A stretch of DNA of 64,000 nucleotides from Microbacterium sp. AB (GCF_032878875.1 NZ_CP118157.1:496001-560000), one strand, 5' to 3'; positions 40,986 to 50,291 are shown, numbered from the stretch's first letter. The notes: a model not told the origin generated them from the sequence alone. Translations and numbers: made by a program.

Positions 40986-40991
40986 TACCGT
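40986..40991 (+). promoter_or_regulatory. Leaderless-type -10 box for sbcDC (TACCGT)
   Basis: TACCGT ends 6 bases before the sbcD ATG at 40998. Confidence 0.55.
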
Positions 40992-40997
40992 GGAGTC

Positions 40998-42152
40998 ATG
41001 CGGATCCTCCACACGTCGGACTGGCACATCGGGCGGACCTTCCACGGGTACTCGACGCTCGACGCGCTGCGCGGCGTGCTCGGAGCCCTCGTCGGCGAGG
41101 TGCGGCGGCGCGACGTCGACGTGGTCGTCGTCGCGGGGGACGTGTTCGACACCGGGACGCCCGCGGCCTCCTGCTACACGGTGCTGACCGATGCGCTGCG
41201 CGAGATCGGCGCGACCGGCGCCCGGATCGTGCTGACGAGCGGCAACCACGACAACGCCGCCCGTCTCGGGTTCACGGCGCCGCTGCTGCGGGACGGCATC
41301 CACGTCATCACCGATCCGCGCGCCGTCGGCGCCCCCGTCACGATCGACGATGCGCACGGCCCCGTCCACTTCTACGGCATCCCGTATCTCGAGCCGGCGA
41401 TCGTGCGGAGCGTCTGGCCGGGTGCCGAGCTCCGCACGCAGGAGCACGCCATCCGCCATGCCATGGGCCTCGTGAACGCCGACCGCGCGGAGCGGGGCGG
41501 GCGCTCCGTCGTCGTGTCGCACTGCTTCGCAGGCGATGTCGAGCCGACGGCGGGCGTCGAGCGCGAGATCCGGCAGGGGACGCTCGACGTCGTGCCGCTG
41601 GCCGACTTCGGCGGGCCGGACTACGTCGCCCTCGGCCACATCCACGGGCGGTCCCGTCTCGCCGAGAACGTGCGGTACTCCGGCGCCCCGCTGCACTACA
41701 GCTTCGGCGAGGGCGGCAAGCCGCGCGGCGCCTGGATCGTCGACATCGGGGCGGACGGCGTCGAGGGCGTCGAATGGATGGACCTGCCCGTCCCGCGCCG
41801 GCTGACGACCCTCCGCGGGCCGCTCGACGACCTGCTGACCGATGAGCGGCTCGCGCCGCACGAGGGCGACTGGGTCTGCGCCGTCCTCACCGATCCGAAC
41901 CCGCCGCTCGAGCCCATGCGCAAGCTCAAGGCCCGGTTCCCGCACTGCGCGACCGTCCGGATCGCGCCCGAGGGCGGCGCGGACGCCGACCGGCGCACGT
42001 TCCGGGAGCGGGTCGAGAGCGCCCGGTCCGACGGCGAGCTCGTGGACGACTTCCTCGCGCACGTGCGCGGCGGGCGACGGGCGACGGACGCCGAGCGCGA
42101 GATCATCGGCGACGTCGTGAGCACCCGTGAAGGCGCGGAGGCCCGCGCGTGA
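40998..42152 (+). CDS. sbcD: Exonuclease subunit SbcD (Mre11-like)
   Basis: 384 residues. Phosphoesterase motifs appear in order: TSDWHIGR, VVVAGDVFDTG, LTSGNHDN, VSHCF and LGHIHGR. With SbcC it forms the ATP-dependent nuclease that opens hairpins and trims protein-blocked double-strand ends in the cytoplasm. Its stop overlaps the sbcC GTG start (GTGA at 42149-42152). The leaderless-type promoter supports the start. Confidence 0.96.
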   Translation: MRILHTSDWHIGRTFHGYSTLDALRGVLGALVGEVRRRDVDVVVVAGDVFDTGTPAASCYTVLTDALREIGATGARIVLTSGNHDNAARLGFTAPLLRDGIHVITDPRAVGAPVTIDDAHGPVHFYGIPYLEPAIVRSVWPGAELRTQEHAIRHAMGLVNADRAERGGRSVVVSHCFAGDVEPTAGVEREIRQGTLDVVPLADFGGPDYVALGHIHGRSRLAENVRYSGAPLHYSFGEGGKPRGAWIVDIGADGVEGVEWMDLPVPRRLTTLRGPLDDLLTDERLAPHEGDWVCAVLTDPNPPLEPMRKLKARFPHCATVRIAPEGGADADRRTFRERVESARSDGELVDDFLAHVRGGRRATDAEREIIGDVVSTREGAEARA

Positions 42153-45100
42153 GGATCCATCGCGTCGAGATCGAGGGGTTCGGGCCTTTCCGAACGCGGC
42201 AGGTCGTCGACCTCGACGCGTACGCCGCCGACGGGCTGTTCCTCATCGGCGGTCGTACGGGTGCGGGCAAGTCGAGCATCCTCGACGCCGTCGCGTTCGC
42301 GATCTTCGGCAGCGTCCCGCGCTACGAGGGAGGCGAGAAGCGGCTGCGGAGCGACCACTGCGAGCCGGACGACCCGACCTCGGTCGGCGTCGAGTTCACC
42401 TCGCGCGGAACCCGTTGGCGCATCGAGCGGGCGCCTGAGTACGAGCGTCCCAAGCGGCGTGGCGAGGGGATGACGACGTCGCCGGCGACATCCCGGATGG
42501 GCGTCGTCGTCGGAGAGGACGTCGAGTGGAAGGCCGTCAGAGACCGTGACGTCGCCGTCCTCGTCGCGGAGGAGATCGGCCTGACGAAGGACCAGTTCCT
42601 CCAGGTCATCCTGCTCGCCCAGGGGCGTTTCGCCGAGTTCCTGCTCGCCGGGAACAACGACCGCCAGCGGCTCTTGCGGACCCTCTTCGGGTCGCGCCGC
42701 TTCGAGGAGTATGAGGCCGAGCTCGGCCGCCGCAAGAGCGATGCGGAGGGCGCTGTCGCGCACGGCGTCACCGCGCTCACCGCCGTCCTCGACCACGCGG
42801 ACACCCTCGCCGAGGCGCTGCCGGAGATCGTCGCGCCGGAGCCCGCCGCCGGTGCGGATCGTGACGTCACGGCGGGCCCCGTCGCCTCTCCGGAGGATCT
42901 GCGGCTCGCGCGGCTCGCGCTCCACGAGCGTCGTGCGCGGCACGAGGTCGAGATCGCGGAGGCGGTCGAGGCGGATGCGCGGGAACGCCGCGCCGCCGCG
43001 GAGGCCGAACGGGATCGGAGACGCGGCGACCGCGAGAAGCAGACGCAGCGCGACGAGCTGCGCGCGACGCTCGATCGCCTCGAGGCGGCCGCCTCCGGGA
43101 TCGAGAGGGAGCGAGAGGAGCTCGCCGCGGCTCGCCGTGCCGAGAGCGTGCGCGGTTCGCTGGACGCCGCGACGCGTGCGCTCGCCGCGGTCGTCGCGGC
43201 GGCCGACGCCGTCGGGACGACGAGCATCGCGTGGGCCGAGGTCGACGGCGACACCGGTCTCGAGCCGGCGGGGCTCGACGCGCTGGCCGAGGCCGCGCAG
43301 CGGAACATCGGCGCCTGGCAGCCCGTGCAGCAGCTCGAGCAGGGACTGCCCGCACACGAGAAGGCGCGCGCCGCGCTGCACGACGAGGAGGAGGCGGCGT
43401 CCGCCGACCTCGACGACGTCGCGCAGCGGCTGGACGCCATCCCCTCGCGGCGGCGCGATCTCGACGAGTCCGCGGCGGCGGCGGGGGAGATCGCGGCCGC
43501 CCGTGCGCTCGCGGCCGACCGGCTCGAGACGCTCGCCGCCCGGCTGGCGGCGGCGCAGGCGGCGGCGAGCCTCGCCGAGGAGTATGCGCGGTCGGTCGAG
43601 GCGGCCCAGGCGGCGCTGCGCGCCCGCGAGGCCGCCGACAGGGAGCTCGGTGACCTGCACCGACGTCGTCTCGGCGGGTACGCGGGCGAGCTCGCCCGCG
43701 CGCTCGTCGACGGCGAGGCCTGCGCCGTCTGCGGCTCGACGGCTCACCCCGCGCCGGCCGAGCGCGCCGACGATCACGTCACGGCCGAGCAGATCGAGGC
43801 GGCCGAAGAGCGCAAGACGGCCACGGCCACGGCGGAGCTCGCCGCCTCCGAGGCGCGGCGGGTCGCGCAGCAGGCGCTCGTGGCGGCCGAGGCGAAGGCC
43901 GGCGGGCTCGACGTCGAGACGCTCGACGCCGACCGTGCGGCCTCCGCGGAGCGGCTCGCCGCCGCAGACGCGGCCGTCGCGGAGCTCGCCGGGATCGACG
44001 CGGCCCGTGTCGCGCTCGCCGACGAGGAGGCGCTGCTCGCCGCTCGACGGGATGCCCTCGGCGAGGCCAGGAGCGAACGCGCCGCGCGCATCCGCTCGCT
44101 CGACGACGAGATCGCGCGCGTGCGCGCCCGCATCGCGGACGCGCAGGGAGGAGCCGCCTCCGTCGCGGAGCGGATCGCCGCCGAGCGCACGCGCGCATCC
44201 GCCGCCACCGCGTTCGCGCAGGCGCAGCGCGATGCCGCCCGGGCCGAGCGCGCGGCGTCCGACGCCGCCGACGCGCTCGCCGCCGCCCTCGACGACGCCG
44301 GGTTCGCGGACGTCGAGGCGGCCCGCGCGGCCATCCGAGAGCCTGCGACGCGGCAGGCGCTCGAGCAGCGCATCGCCCGGCACGACGCCGACCTGCGCAG
44401 CACCAAGGCGACGCTCGTCGACCTGGAGCTGCTCGTGCTGGGGGCCGAGCCCATCGACGTCGCCGAGGCCGAGCGTGCGCTCGCGGCGGCCTCAGACGCG
44501 CGTGACGACGCGCAGGCCCGCCTGGGCGCCATGCGCCAGCTCGCGACCTCGCTCGGCGACGCGCTCGCCCGCGCCGACCAGGCGCACCGGCAGATCGCCG
44601 AAGCCGCCCGTGAGGCCGCCGTCGTCCGCGATCTCGCCGACGCGGTCGCCGGCCGCAACGGGAAGAAGATGGATCTGGAGACGTTCGTCCTCGCCGCCGA
44701 GCTCGAGGGCATCGTCGAGGCGGCGAACCGACGTCTCGACGAGATGTCGGGCGGGCGTTACGCGCTGCGGCACACGGATGCCGTCGTCTACCGCAGCGCG
44801 GCGAGCGGTCTCGGTCTCGAGGTCATGGACCGCTTCACCGGCCAGGCCCGGTCGCCGCGGTCCCTCTCGGGTGGGGAGACCTTCCTCGCCTCCCTCGCCC
44901 TCGCCCTCGGGCTCGCGGAGGTCGTCACGAACCGCGCCGGCGGCATCGCCCTCGACACGCTCTTCATCGACGAGGGCTTCGGATCGCTCGACGCCGAGAC
45001 CCTCGACGTCGCCATGCGCACGCTCGACGGGCTGCGCGAGGGGGGCCGCACGGTGGGCGTCATCAGCCACGTCGAGGCGATGAAGGAGCAGATCCCCGCA

Positions 45101-45163
45101 CAGCTGCGCGTCGATCGCAGTCCTCACGGGTGGAGCGTCGTCTCGCAGGAGGTGAGCGTCTGA
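42149..45163 (+). CDS. sbcC: Exonuclease ATPase subunit SbcC (Rad50-like)
   Basis: 1,004 residues. Walker A is GGRTGAGKSS at the N-terminus. Two long alanine/glutamate/arginine-rich coiled coils flank the zinc hook CAVC (Cys525, Cys528). The ABC signature SLSGGETFLASLALALGLAEV and Walker B LDTLFIDEGFGSLD are at the C-terminus. It dimerises through the hook and drives the SbcD nuclease. The GTG start overlaps the sbcD stop by four bases, which gives coupled translation. Confidence 0.96.
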   Translation: MRIHRVEIEGFGPFRTRQVVDLDAYAADGLFLIGGRTGAGKSSILDAVAFAIFGSVPRYEGGEKRLRSDHCEPDDPTSVGVEFTSRGTRWRIERAPEYERPKRRGEGMTTSPATSRMGVVVGEDVEWKAVRDRDVAVLVAEEIGLTKDQFLQVILLAQGRFAEFLLAGNNDRQRLLRTLFGSRRFEEYEAELGRRKSDAEGAVAHGVTALTAVLDHADTLAEALPEIVAPEPAAGADRDVTAGPVASPEDLRLARLALHERRARHEVEIAEAVEADARERRAAAEAERDRRRGDREKQTQRDELRATLDRLEAAASGIEREREELAAARRAESVRGSLDAATRALAAVVAAADAVGTTSIAWAEVDGDTGLEPAGLDALAEAAQRNIGAWQPVQQLEQGLPAHEKARAALHDEEEAASADLDDVAQRLDAIPSRRRDLDESAAAAGEIAAARALAADRLETLAARLAAAQAAASLAEEYARSVEAAQAALRAREAADRELGDLHRRRLGGYAGELARALVDGEACAVCGSTAHPAPAERADDHVTAEQIEAAEERKTATATAELAASEARRVAQQALVAAEAKAGGLDVETLDADRAASAERLAAADAAVAELAGIDAARVALADEEALLAARRDALGEARSERAARIRSLDDEIARVRARIADAQGGAASVAERIAAERTRASAATAFAQAQRDAARAERAASDAADALAAALDDAGFADVEAARAAIREPATRQALEQRIARHDADLRSTKATLVDLELLVLGAEPIDVAEAERALAAASDARDDAQARLGAMRQLATSLGDALARADQAHRQIAEAAREAAVVRDLADAVAGRNGKKMDLETFVLAAELEGIVEAANRRLDEMSGGRYALRHTDAVVYRSAASGLGLEVMDRFTGQARSPRSLSGGETFLASLALALGLAEVVTNRAGGIALDTLFIDEGFGSLDAETLDVAMRTLDGLREGGRTVGVISHVEAMKEQIPAQLRVDRSPHGWSVVSQEVSV

Positions 45164-45170
45164 GAGACGA

Positions 45171-45189
45171 CGCCCCGGGCGCCGGGGCG
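45171..45189. terminator. Bidirectional terminator hairpin
   Basis: Arms CGCCCCGG (45171-45178) and CCGGGGCG (45182-45189) with loop GCG, between the convergent sbcC and aldo/keto reductase genes. Confidence 0.65.
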
Positions 45190-45194
45190 ACCTC

Positions 45195-46127
45195 CTACGC
45201 CGACAGGCGGTCGAGCTCGGCGATCTCGTCCGCCGTGAGCTCGAGGCGGCCGGCGGCGAGCAGGTCAGCGACCTGATCGACACGCGACGCCGACGCGATG
45301 GGCGCCACGACCGCCGGACGCGACCGCAGCCACGCGAGCGACGTCGTCGCGATCGACGCGTCGTGCTCCTGGCCGATGCGCTCGACCGCGTCGATGAGCG
45401 CGAGGTTCTTCTCGGTGACGTACTCGACGGCGCCCGCGGCACGAGGAGAGCCGGCGCCCTCGACGTCGGTCGTGCGGTACTTGCCGGCGAGGAAGCCCTT
45501 CGCGAGCGAGAAATACGGCGCGATGCTCAGACCGAACTCCTCGGCGACGGGGAGGACGGTCTTCTCGATGCCGCGCTCGACGAGGTTGTAGTGGGGCTGG
45601 ATCGCCACGGGCTCGGCGACGCCGAGGTCGCGTGCGATCGAGATCCACTCGCGGATGCGCTCGGCGGAGTAGTTCGACACGCCCGTGTAGCGGACGAGGC
45701 CGTCCTTCACGAGCGCGCCGAACGCCGCGACGGTCTCCTCGAGCGGCACCGTCTCGTCGTCGAAGTGCGCGTAGTACAGGTCGATCTGCTCGACGCCCAG
45801 GCGCTGGAGCGACGCCTCGGCGGCCGCGCGCACGTTGGCGGCGGCGAGTCCCGTGAAGTCGGGGTGCTGGCTCACCTTCGTCGCGACCGTGACGCCGGAG
45901 GGCTTGCGGGCCGCGAGCCATGCGCCGATGACGCGCTCGCTGTCGCCCCCGGTGTTGCCCGGCACCCACGCGCTGTACGAGTCGGCCGTGTCGATGAAGT
46001 TCCCGCCGCCCGCGACGAACGCGTCGAGGATGCGGAACGACTCCTCTCGATCCGCCGTCCATCCGAAGACGTTGCCGCCGAGGTTGAGGGGGAAGACGTC
46101 GAGGTCGCTGGAGCCTATCCGTGCCAT
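45195..46127 (-). CDS. Aldo/keto reductase
   Basis: 310 residues of the TIM-barrel family. The tetrad is visible: Asp and Tyr in FIDTADSYSAW, Lys in VATKV, His in DLYYAHFDD. SNYSAERIREW and IAPYFSLAKGFLAGKY are typical of the general stress / YajO-like group. It reduces carbonyls with NADPH in the cytoplasm. AAGGGA lies upstream of ATG 46127, so a leadered mRNA is likely. Confidence 0.92.
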   Translation of the reverse strand: MARIGSSDLDVFPLNLGGNVFGWTADREESFRILDAFVAGGGNFIDTADSYSAWVPGNTGGDSERVIGAWLAARKPSGVTVATKVSQHPDFTGLAAANVRAAAEASLQRLGVEQIDLYYAHFDDETVPLEETVAAFGALVKDGLVRYTGVSNYSAERIREWISIARDLGVAEPVAIQPHYNLVERGIEKTVLPVAEEFGLSIAPYFSLAKGFLAGKYRTTDVEGAGSPRAAGAVEYVTEKNLALIDAVERIGQEHDASIATTSLAWLRSRPAVVAPIASASRVDQVADLLAAGRLELTADEIAELDRLSA

Positions 46128-46235
46128 GGTGATGTCCCTTCGAACTGATCCGCGCGTCCGATGGCGGGCGCGCCTTCCAGGCTAGGAGCATTCGCCGCCC
46201 CCGGGCTCGGAGGAGAAACACATGGCGATGCGGCC

Positions 46236-46241
46236 TAGGCT
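46236..46241 (+). promoter_or_regulatory. Leaderless-type -10 box (TAGGCT)
   Basis: TAGGCT ends 6 bases before the GTG at 46248. Confidence 0.5.
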
Positions 46242-46247
46242 GGAGTC

Positions 46248-46427
46248 GTGAACAAGAGCACGATCTGGACCGTCCTCGGCGTCGTCGTCGCGGTCGTCAT
46301 CGCGTGGTGGATCGTGAACGTGCTGTTCTCGGTCATGTGGTTCGTCTTCCGGCTCGGCGTCGTGGCGGTCGTCGCGGTGATCGTCTTCTTCGTGCTGAGA
46401 AGCCTCTTCCGCTCCGACAGGGGCTGA
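46248..46427 (+). CDS. 59-residue two-helix membrane protein
   Basis: GTG start. It reads MNKSTIWTVLGVVVAVVIAW, then WIVNVLFSVMWFVFRLGVVA, then VVAVIVFFVLRSLFRSDRG, giving two hydrophobic helices with short polar ends. The TAGGCT promoter box 6 bases upstream and the exact fit before the convergent kinase stop (one base apart) support it as a real gene. Family not recognised; no function can be assigned. Confidence 0.7.
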   Translation: MNKSTIWTVLGVVVAVVIAWWIVNVLFSVMWFVFRLGVVAVVAVIVFFVLRSLFRSDRG

Positions 46428-46428
46428 G

Positions 46429-47736
46429 TCAGCCGCGAGGGAACAGCGCGCGCAGCGAGAACCAGCGCTCGTCGGCGCCGATCGACACCGAGCCGCCGTA
46501 CTTCTCGACCGCCGCCTCGATGTTCCGCAGGCCGTAGCCGTGACCCGTCTCGTCCTTGCGCGAGACGATGCGGTCGTCCGCGCGGCGCACGACGCCGTCG
46601 AAGGTGTTCTCGACGCGCAGCATCACGAAGCCGTCCTGGGCGAAGAGGGCCACGCGCACGAGCCGCTCGTCGGCGTCCGGCACGCGTCGCGTCGCCTCGA
46701 TCGCGTTGTCGAGCGCGTTGCCGAGGACGGAGGTGACGTCGAGCGGATCCATGAAGTCGAGCAGGCCGCCGTCGACGACGTACGACACCTCGACGCCGTC
46801 CTCCCGGGCCCGCATCCGCTTCGCCGTGAGCACGGCGTCGAGCACCCTGTTGCCCGTGCGCACCTGCGCCCCGTAGTCGCGGATGGACCCCTCGAGGTCG
46901 TCGAGCATCCGCGCACGGGTGCGGGGATCGGTCTCGGCGCGAAGGGCGTCGAGATGGTGCTTCATGTCGTGGTGCTTGCGGTTGACCTCGTCGATGGCGC
47001 GTCGAGAGATCTCGTACTGGTCGTGCTGGCTCTGCAGCAGCCGCGACATCGCCTCGGCGTCGCGCCGCGTCCGCATCTCGCGGCGGATCTCGTGCTGCAC
47101 GTACAGGGCGATGTACCCGCAGAGGTCGACGAGCGTGCGGATGTAGAGGATCTCGGGTCCGAGCCGGCTGCTGAACGGCGTGCTCGCGTTCGTGAAGCTG
47201 AGATTCGAGATGCCGAACGTCACGGCGGCGATGGCGAGCGCGCCGACGAGATCGCGCCATCCGATCTCGACGTGCGCGCCGCGCGGCAGATGCCGGCGCT
47301 CGGCGACCCAGGCCAGGGCGAGGACGAGCGCGTAGACCGTTCCGAAGAACAGGGTCTGCGGCAGCGCGCCGGAGTCGGCGAGGTAGAAGCGGTCGAGCTG
47401 CCAGTGGAGGGAGGCCGCGAGCTCGGCGAGCACGAAGGCGCGTGCGGTGAGGTACCCGGCGGTGACGGCCGGGATGCGCAGCGAGGCGAAGACGAGCGCG
47501 AACATCGTCAGCGCGCCGGCGAGCATCCCCGGGATCCACAGCGCGAGCGGCAGCGTGCCCGCCCACGTCTGCACGGCGACGAGCGCCGCGAGCCCGGCCG
47601 CGGCGACGGCGACCGACGGCAGCCACCGCATCCGACGTCGGACGATGACGATGTAGACGACGCACGCACCCCACTCGGCGAGGGCGGTGAACAGGCGCGG
47701 GATGTCGGTGACCGCCTCCGCGACGATGTCGTTCAT
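46429..47736 (-). CDS. Sensor histidine kinase, GHKL family (AgrC/LytS-like)
   Basis: 435 residues. Six or so membrane segments occupy residues 20-215, with no extracellular sensor domain. A coiled dimerisation helix comes next, then the H-box RKHHDMKHHLDAL (about 254-265), the N-box LGNALDNAIEA and the G-box GHGYGLRNIEAAVEKYGG. This matches kinases that sense ligands with their membrane domain and pair with LytTR regulators, often in peptide quorum sensing. The ATG overlaps the stop of a 38-codon ORF, itself overlapping the response-regulator stop. Confidence 0.92.
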   Translation of the reverse strand: MNDIVAEAVTDIPRLFTALAEWGACVVYIVIVRRRMRWLPSVAVAAAGLAALVAVQTWAGTLPLALWIPGMLAGALTMFALVFASLRIPAVTAGYLTARAFVLAELAASLHWQLDRFYLADSGALPQTLFFGTVYALVLALAWVAERRHLPRGAHVEIGWRDLVGALAIAAVTFGISNLSFTNASTPFSSRLGPEILYIRTLVDLCGYIALYVQHEIRREMRTRRDAEAMSRLLQSQHDQYEISRRAIDEVNRKHHDMKHHLDALRAETDPRTRARMLDDLEGSIRDYGAQVRTGNRVLDAVLTAKRMRAREDGVEVSYVVDGGLLDFMDPLDVTSVLGNALDNAIEATRRVPDADERLVRVALFAQDGFVMLRVENTFDGVVRRADDRIVSRKDETGHGYGLRNIEAAVEKYGGSVSIGADERWFSLRALFPRG

Positions 47737-47849
47737 GCGCCGGGACCGGCCGAGGGGAGGAGGAGGCCGGGAGGGGAGGCCGGATCGCGCGGCATCGTCC
47801 TCCTGCCGCCGTGTTCTCCTCCCGTCGGCACCGGCGCCGAACGGCTCAT
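47733..47849 (-). CDS. 38-codon ORF fitted exactly between LytTR regulator and GHKL kinase
   Basis: ATG at 47849 shares one base with the regulator's stop (TGATG). The stop at 47733 overlaps the kinase start (ATGA). It begins MSRSAPVPTGGEHGGRR and ends LLLPSAGPGA. An internal ATG at 47795, preceded by GGCAGGAGG, would give a 20-residue peptide. It is rich in Pro, Gly, Ala and Ser and has no Cys. The overlap at both ends suggests translational coupling and possibly a signal-peptide precursor for the kinase. In GC-rich DNA it may equally be chance, as stop codons are rare. Confidence 0.4.
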   Translation of the reverse strand: MSRSAPVPTGGEHGGRRTMPRDPASPPGLLLPSAGPGA

Positions 47850-48571
47850 CACGCCGTGATCCCGCGGGCGCCGATGTAGGCGGCGAGCGCTGCGAGGAAG
47901 TCCTTCTTCCGGGGGCGGCTGATCTGCAGTCGGACGCCCCCGCGGACGCGGCAGTCGTTGCCCTCGACGCCCGTGACGTGGCGCAGGTTCACGAGGAAGC
48001 CGCTGTTGCAGCGGAAGAAGCCCTCGGCCCCGAGCTCCGCCTCCATCGCCTTGAGCGTCGTGACGACGGCGTGCTCGTCGTCGAGCGTGTGGATGCGGAC
48101 GTGGTGCTTCACGCTCTCGAGATAGAGGACGTCGGCGACGTCGACGCGTCGTGCGGCGCCGTCCGTCGAGGTGAAGAGCAGATGGCGGCGTTCCCGGCGA
48201 CGCAGCCGTGTCAGGCTGCGGATCATCTCCTGCTCGAACGCGGCGTACGCGACGGGTTTGAGCAGATAGCTCAGGGCGTCCACCTCGTATCCGCTGATCG
48301 CGTACTGCGGTGAGCTCGTGACGAAGACGATGACGACCTCGGAGTCGACCTCGCGGATGCGTCTCGCCGCCGTCATCCCGTCGACGCGCTCCATCTGGAT
48401 GTCGAGGAGGAGCAGGTCCCAGTCCGGACGGTAGTCCTCCAGGATGTCGGCGCCGTCGTGGAAGGCGCCGACGTGGAACCGCTCGCCGTGCTCCCGCTGG
48501 AACCGGTCGAGGTGCGACAGGAGCCGGTCGATGCTGCCCGGGTCGTCCTCGACGACGCCGATCCGGATCAT
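47849..48571 (-). CDS. LytTR-family response regulator
   Basis: 240 residues. Receiver domain with Asp9/Asp10, phosphorylated Asp57 (LLLLDIQM), the Thr/Ser pair near 85 and Lys105 (YLLKPVA). LytTR DNA-binding domain from about 130 (LYLESVKHHVRIHTLDDEHAVV, FFRCNSGFLVNLRHV). LytTR proteins bind repeated sites and commonly control surface polysaccharides, bacteriocins or quorum-sensing genes. The ribosome binding site AAGGAG lies ahead of ATG 48571. It is upstream of the kinase in the same operon. Confidence 0.94.
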   Translation of the reverse strand: MIRIGVVEDDPGSIDRLLSHLDRFQREHGERFHVGAFHDGADILEDYRPDWDLLLLDIQMERVDGMTAARRIREVDSEVVIVFVTSSPQYAISGYEVDALSYLLKPVAYAAFEQEMIRSLTRLRRRERRHLLFTSTDGAARRVDVADVLYLESVKHHVRIHTLDDEHAVVTTLKAMEAELGAEGFFRCNSGFLVNLRHVTGVEGNDCRVRGGVRLQISRPRKKDFLAALAAYIGARGITA

Positions 48572-48622
48572 CCCTGCTCCTTCCCGTCTGAGGGACGTTC
48601 GCGCCGCGACTCCGCGTGCGCC

Positions 48623-49648
48623 CTAGCTGAAGCCCACCACGCGGCGGGCGACGTGGTAGGCGATCGAGGTGACCCGGCGGCCGGCCTCGCCCGGCAGGTT
48701 GCTGCTCGCGCCCATGAAGCCGCGCCGCAGGCGGGTGTAGACCCACGGGCTCTCGGCCTTGACCTCGCGCCAGAACGCGTTCCGCGCCTCGACGTGCTCG
48801 CGCGTCCCGCCCCGTGCGAGCGTCGCCGACGTGACGGCGCAGATCGCCTCCACGTAGTGCAGGAGGGCGGCGTAGAGCGGCGTGGGGATCTCTCCGCTCG
48901 CCACCGCGGCGGGGGAGGGCAGCGCGTGCAGCGCCAGCCTGTTCACCCGCAGCTGCTGGTCGACGCGCTGCAGCATGACGTCGGCGTTCACCGACTGGTC
49001 GGCGCGGCCGATGAAGTAGTGGTAGAGGTTGACCGGCAGGTAGTACATCGCGCGCACGTGCGCGAGCGGCACGACGACATAGAGGTTGTCGACGTAGAAC
49101 GTGTGCTCGGGGAGGACGAGACCCGACGCGCGCACGACGTCGGTCCGGTAGACGATCGCGTGCATCATGAGGTACTGCCGTCTGCTGAAGCGCTCGGTGT
49201 CCTCCCATCCGAAGATGCGTCCGTCGGGGAACACCGAGTCGAAACGCGAGACGCGGTTGTTCTTCCCCACCCTGTCGTGCACGTAGTCGGTGAACAGCGC
49301 GTCGACGCCGCCGTGCTGCTCGAGTCCCGCGAGGGTCTGCAGCGTCCGCTCGAGCGCGGGGATGCTCAGCCAGTCGTCGGCGTCGAGCACCTTCAGATAG
49401 TCGCCGGCGGCATGGGCGATGCCGGTGTTGATGGCCCCGCCGTGCCCGCCGTTGGCCTGGTGCACGACGCGGAACACGTCGGGACGGCGCCGGGCGTAGT
49501 CGTCTGCGATGGCGCCCGTGCCGTCGGTCGATCCGTCGTCGACGACGATCACCTCGATGTCGTGCCGCACGCGCAGGAGCGGCACCAGTCCGCGGTGAAG
49601 GTAGCCTTCCGCATTGTGCGCAGGGACCACGATCGTCAGCAGAGGCAT
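48623..49648 (-). CDS. Glycosyltransferase family 2
   Basis: 341 residues. GT-A fold motifs: IVVPAHNAEGYL, VIVVDDGSTDGT, and the metal-binding DxD in LKVLDADDWL, followed by a C-terminal region with RADQSVN. It transfers a sugar from a nucleotide donor, probably at the cytoplasmic membrane face during wall-polysaccharide or teichoic-type polymer assembly. It sits between GtrA and the two-component pair on the same strand. A weak CAGACT hexamer 6 bases before the ATG could give it its own promoter. Confidence 0.93.
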   Translation of the reverse strand: MPLLTIVVPAHNAEGYLHRGLVPLLRVRHDIEVIVVDDGSTDGTGAIADDYARRRPDVFRVVHQANGGHGGAINTGIAHAAGDYLKVLDADDWLSIPALERTLQTLAGLEQHGGVDALFTDYVHDRVGKNNRVSRFDSVFPDGRIFGWEDTERFSRRQYLMMHAIVYRTDVVRASGLVLPEHTFYVDNLYVVVPLAHVRAMYYLPVNLYHYFIGRADQSVNADVMLQRVDQQLRVNRLALHALPSPAAVASGEIPTPLYAALLHYVEAICAVTSATLARGGTREHVEARNAFWREVKAESPWVYTRLRRGFMGASSNLPGEAGRRVTSIAYHVARRVVGFS

Positions 49649-49673
49649 GGCTCTAGTCTGCCCGTCCGGACGC

Positions 49674-50291
49674 TCAGTTGACAGGAGCGGCGAGGGTTTC
49701 GTCCTGCCGCTGACGGAAGATGACCCTGAAGATGGGATAGAACACCCAGAACGAGATCGCCGAGTTGACGATCATCGTCACGACGTCGGCGACGACCTGG
49801 CCGGTGCCGCCCCAGCCCCAGCCGTTCATGAGCAGGTCGTAGATGGGCGCCTTGTAGAAGCCCTGCGCCGCGGCCGCGATGAACGTGATGACGACGTAGG
49901 CGATGGCGTACCAGAAGGCCGCGACCCAGATCGACGTGTTCGACTTGAACGTGATGTTGCGCTGCAGGAAGAAGTTGATCACCTGCGCGATGAGCAGCGT
50001 GATCTGCACCGCGAGGAAGTACGCGAGCCCGCCGCCGCCCTCGGGCAGCTGTCCGGCGGCGTAGTCGAACATGTAGTACTGGCTGCCGTCGACGTTCGAG
50101 CCCACCGGAAGCACCTGGAAGGACACGTCCACGAGGCCGGTGAACGCGTCGAGGCCCCAGCGGAAGACCGGCATGAGGGCGAGCTGCAGCACGGTGACGC
50201 CGTTGGAGAGCACGAAGAACATGAGGAACCTCGACAGCTCCGGATGCCTCTCCTGGAAGCCCCGCCACCACGTCCCGATCGAGGCGAACAT
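49674..50291 (-). CDS. GtrA-like membrane protein
   Basis: 205 residues with four membrane segments in the GtrA arrangement (SRFLMFFVLSNGVTVLQLALM, LAYFLAVQITLLIAQVINFFLQRNITF, then two more). FxLQRxxTF after the third segment is typical. A longer loop than usual (about 50-90) separates segments 1 and 2. GtrA proteins are thought to flip or present polyprenyl-linked sugars. Its ATG shares a base with the stop of the GH3 gene (TGATG), so the two are translationally coupled. Confidence 0.9.
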   Translation of the reverse strand: MFASIGTWWRGFQERHPELSRFLMFFVLSNGVTVLQLALMPVFRWGLDAFTGLVDVSFQVLPVGSNVDGSQYYMFDYAAGQLPEGGGGLAYFLAVQITLLIAQVINFFLQRNITFKSNTSIWVAAFWYAIAYVVITFIAAAAQGFYKAPIYDLLMNGWGWGGTGQVVADVVTMIVNSAISFWVFYPIFRVIFRQRQDETLAAPVN

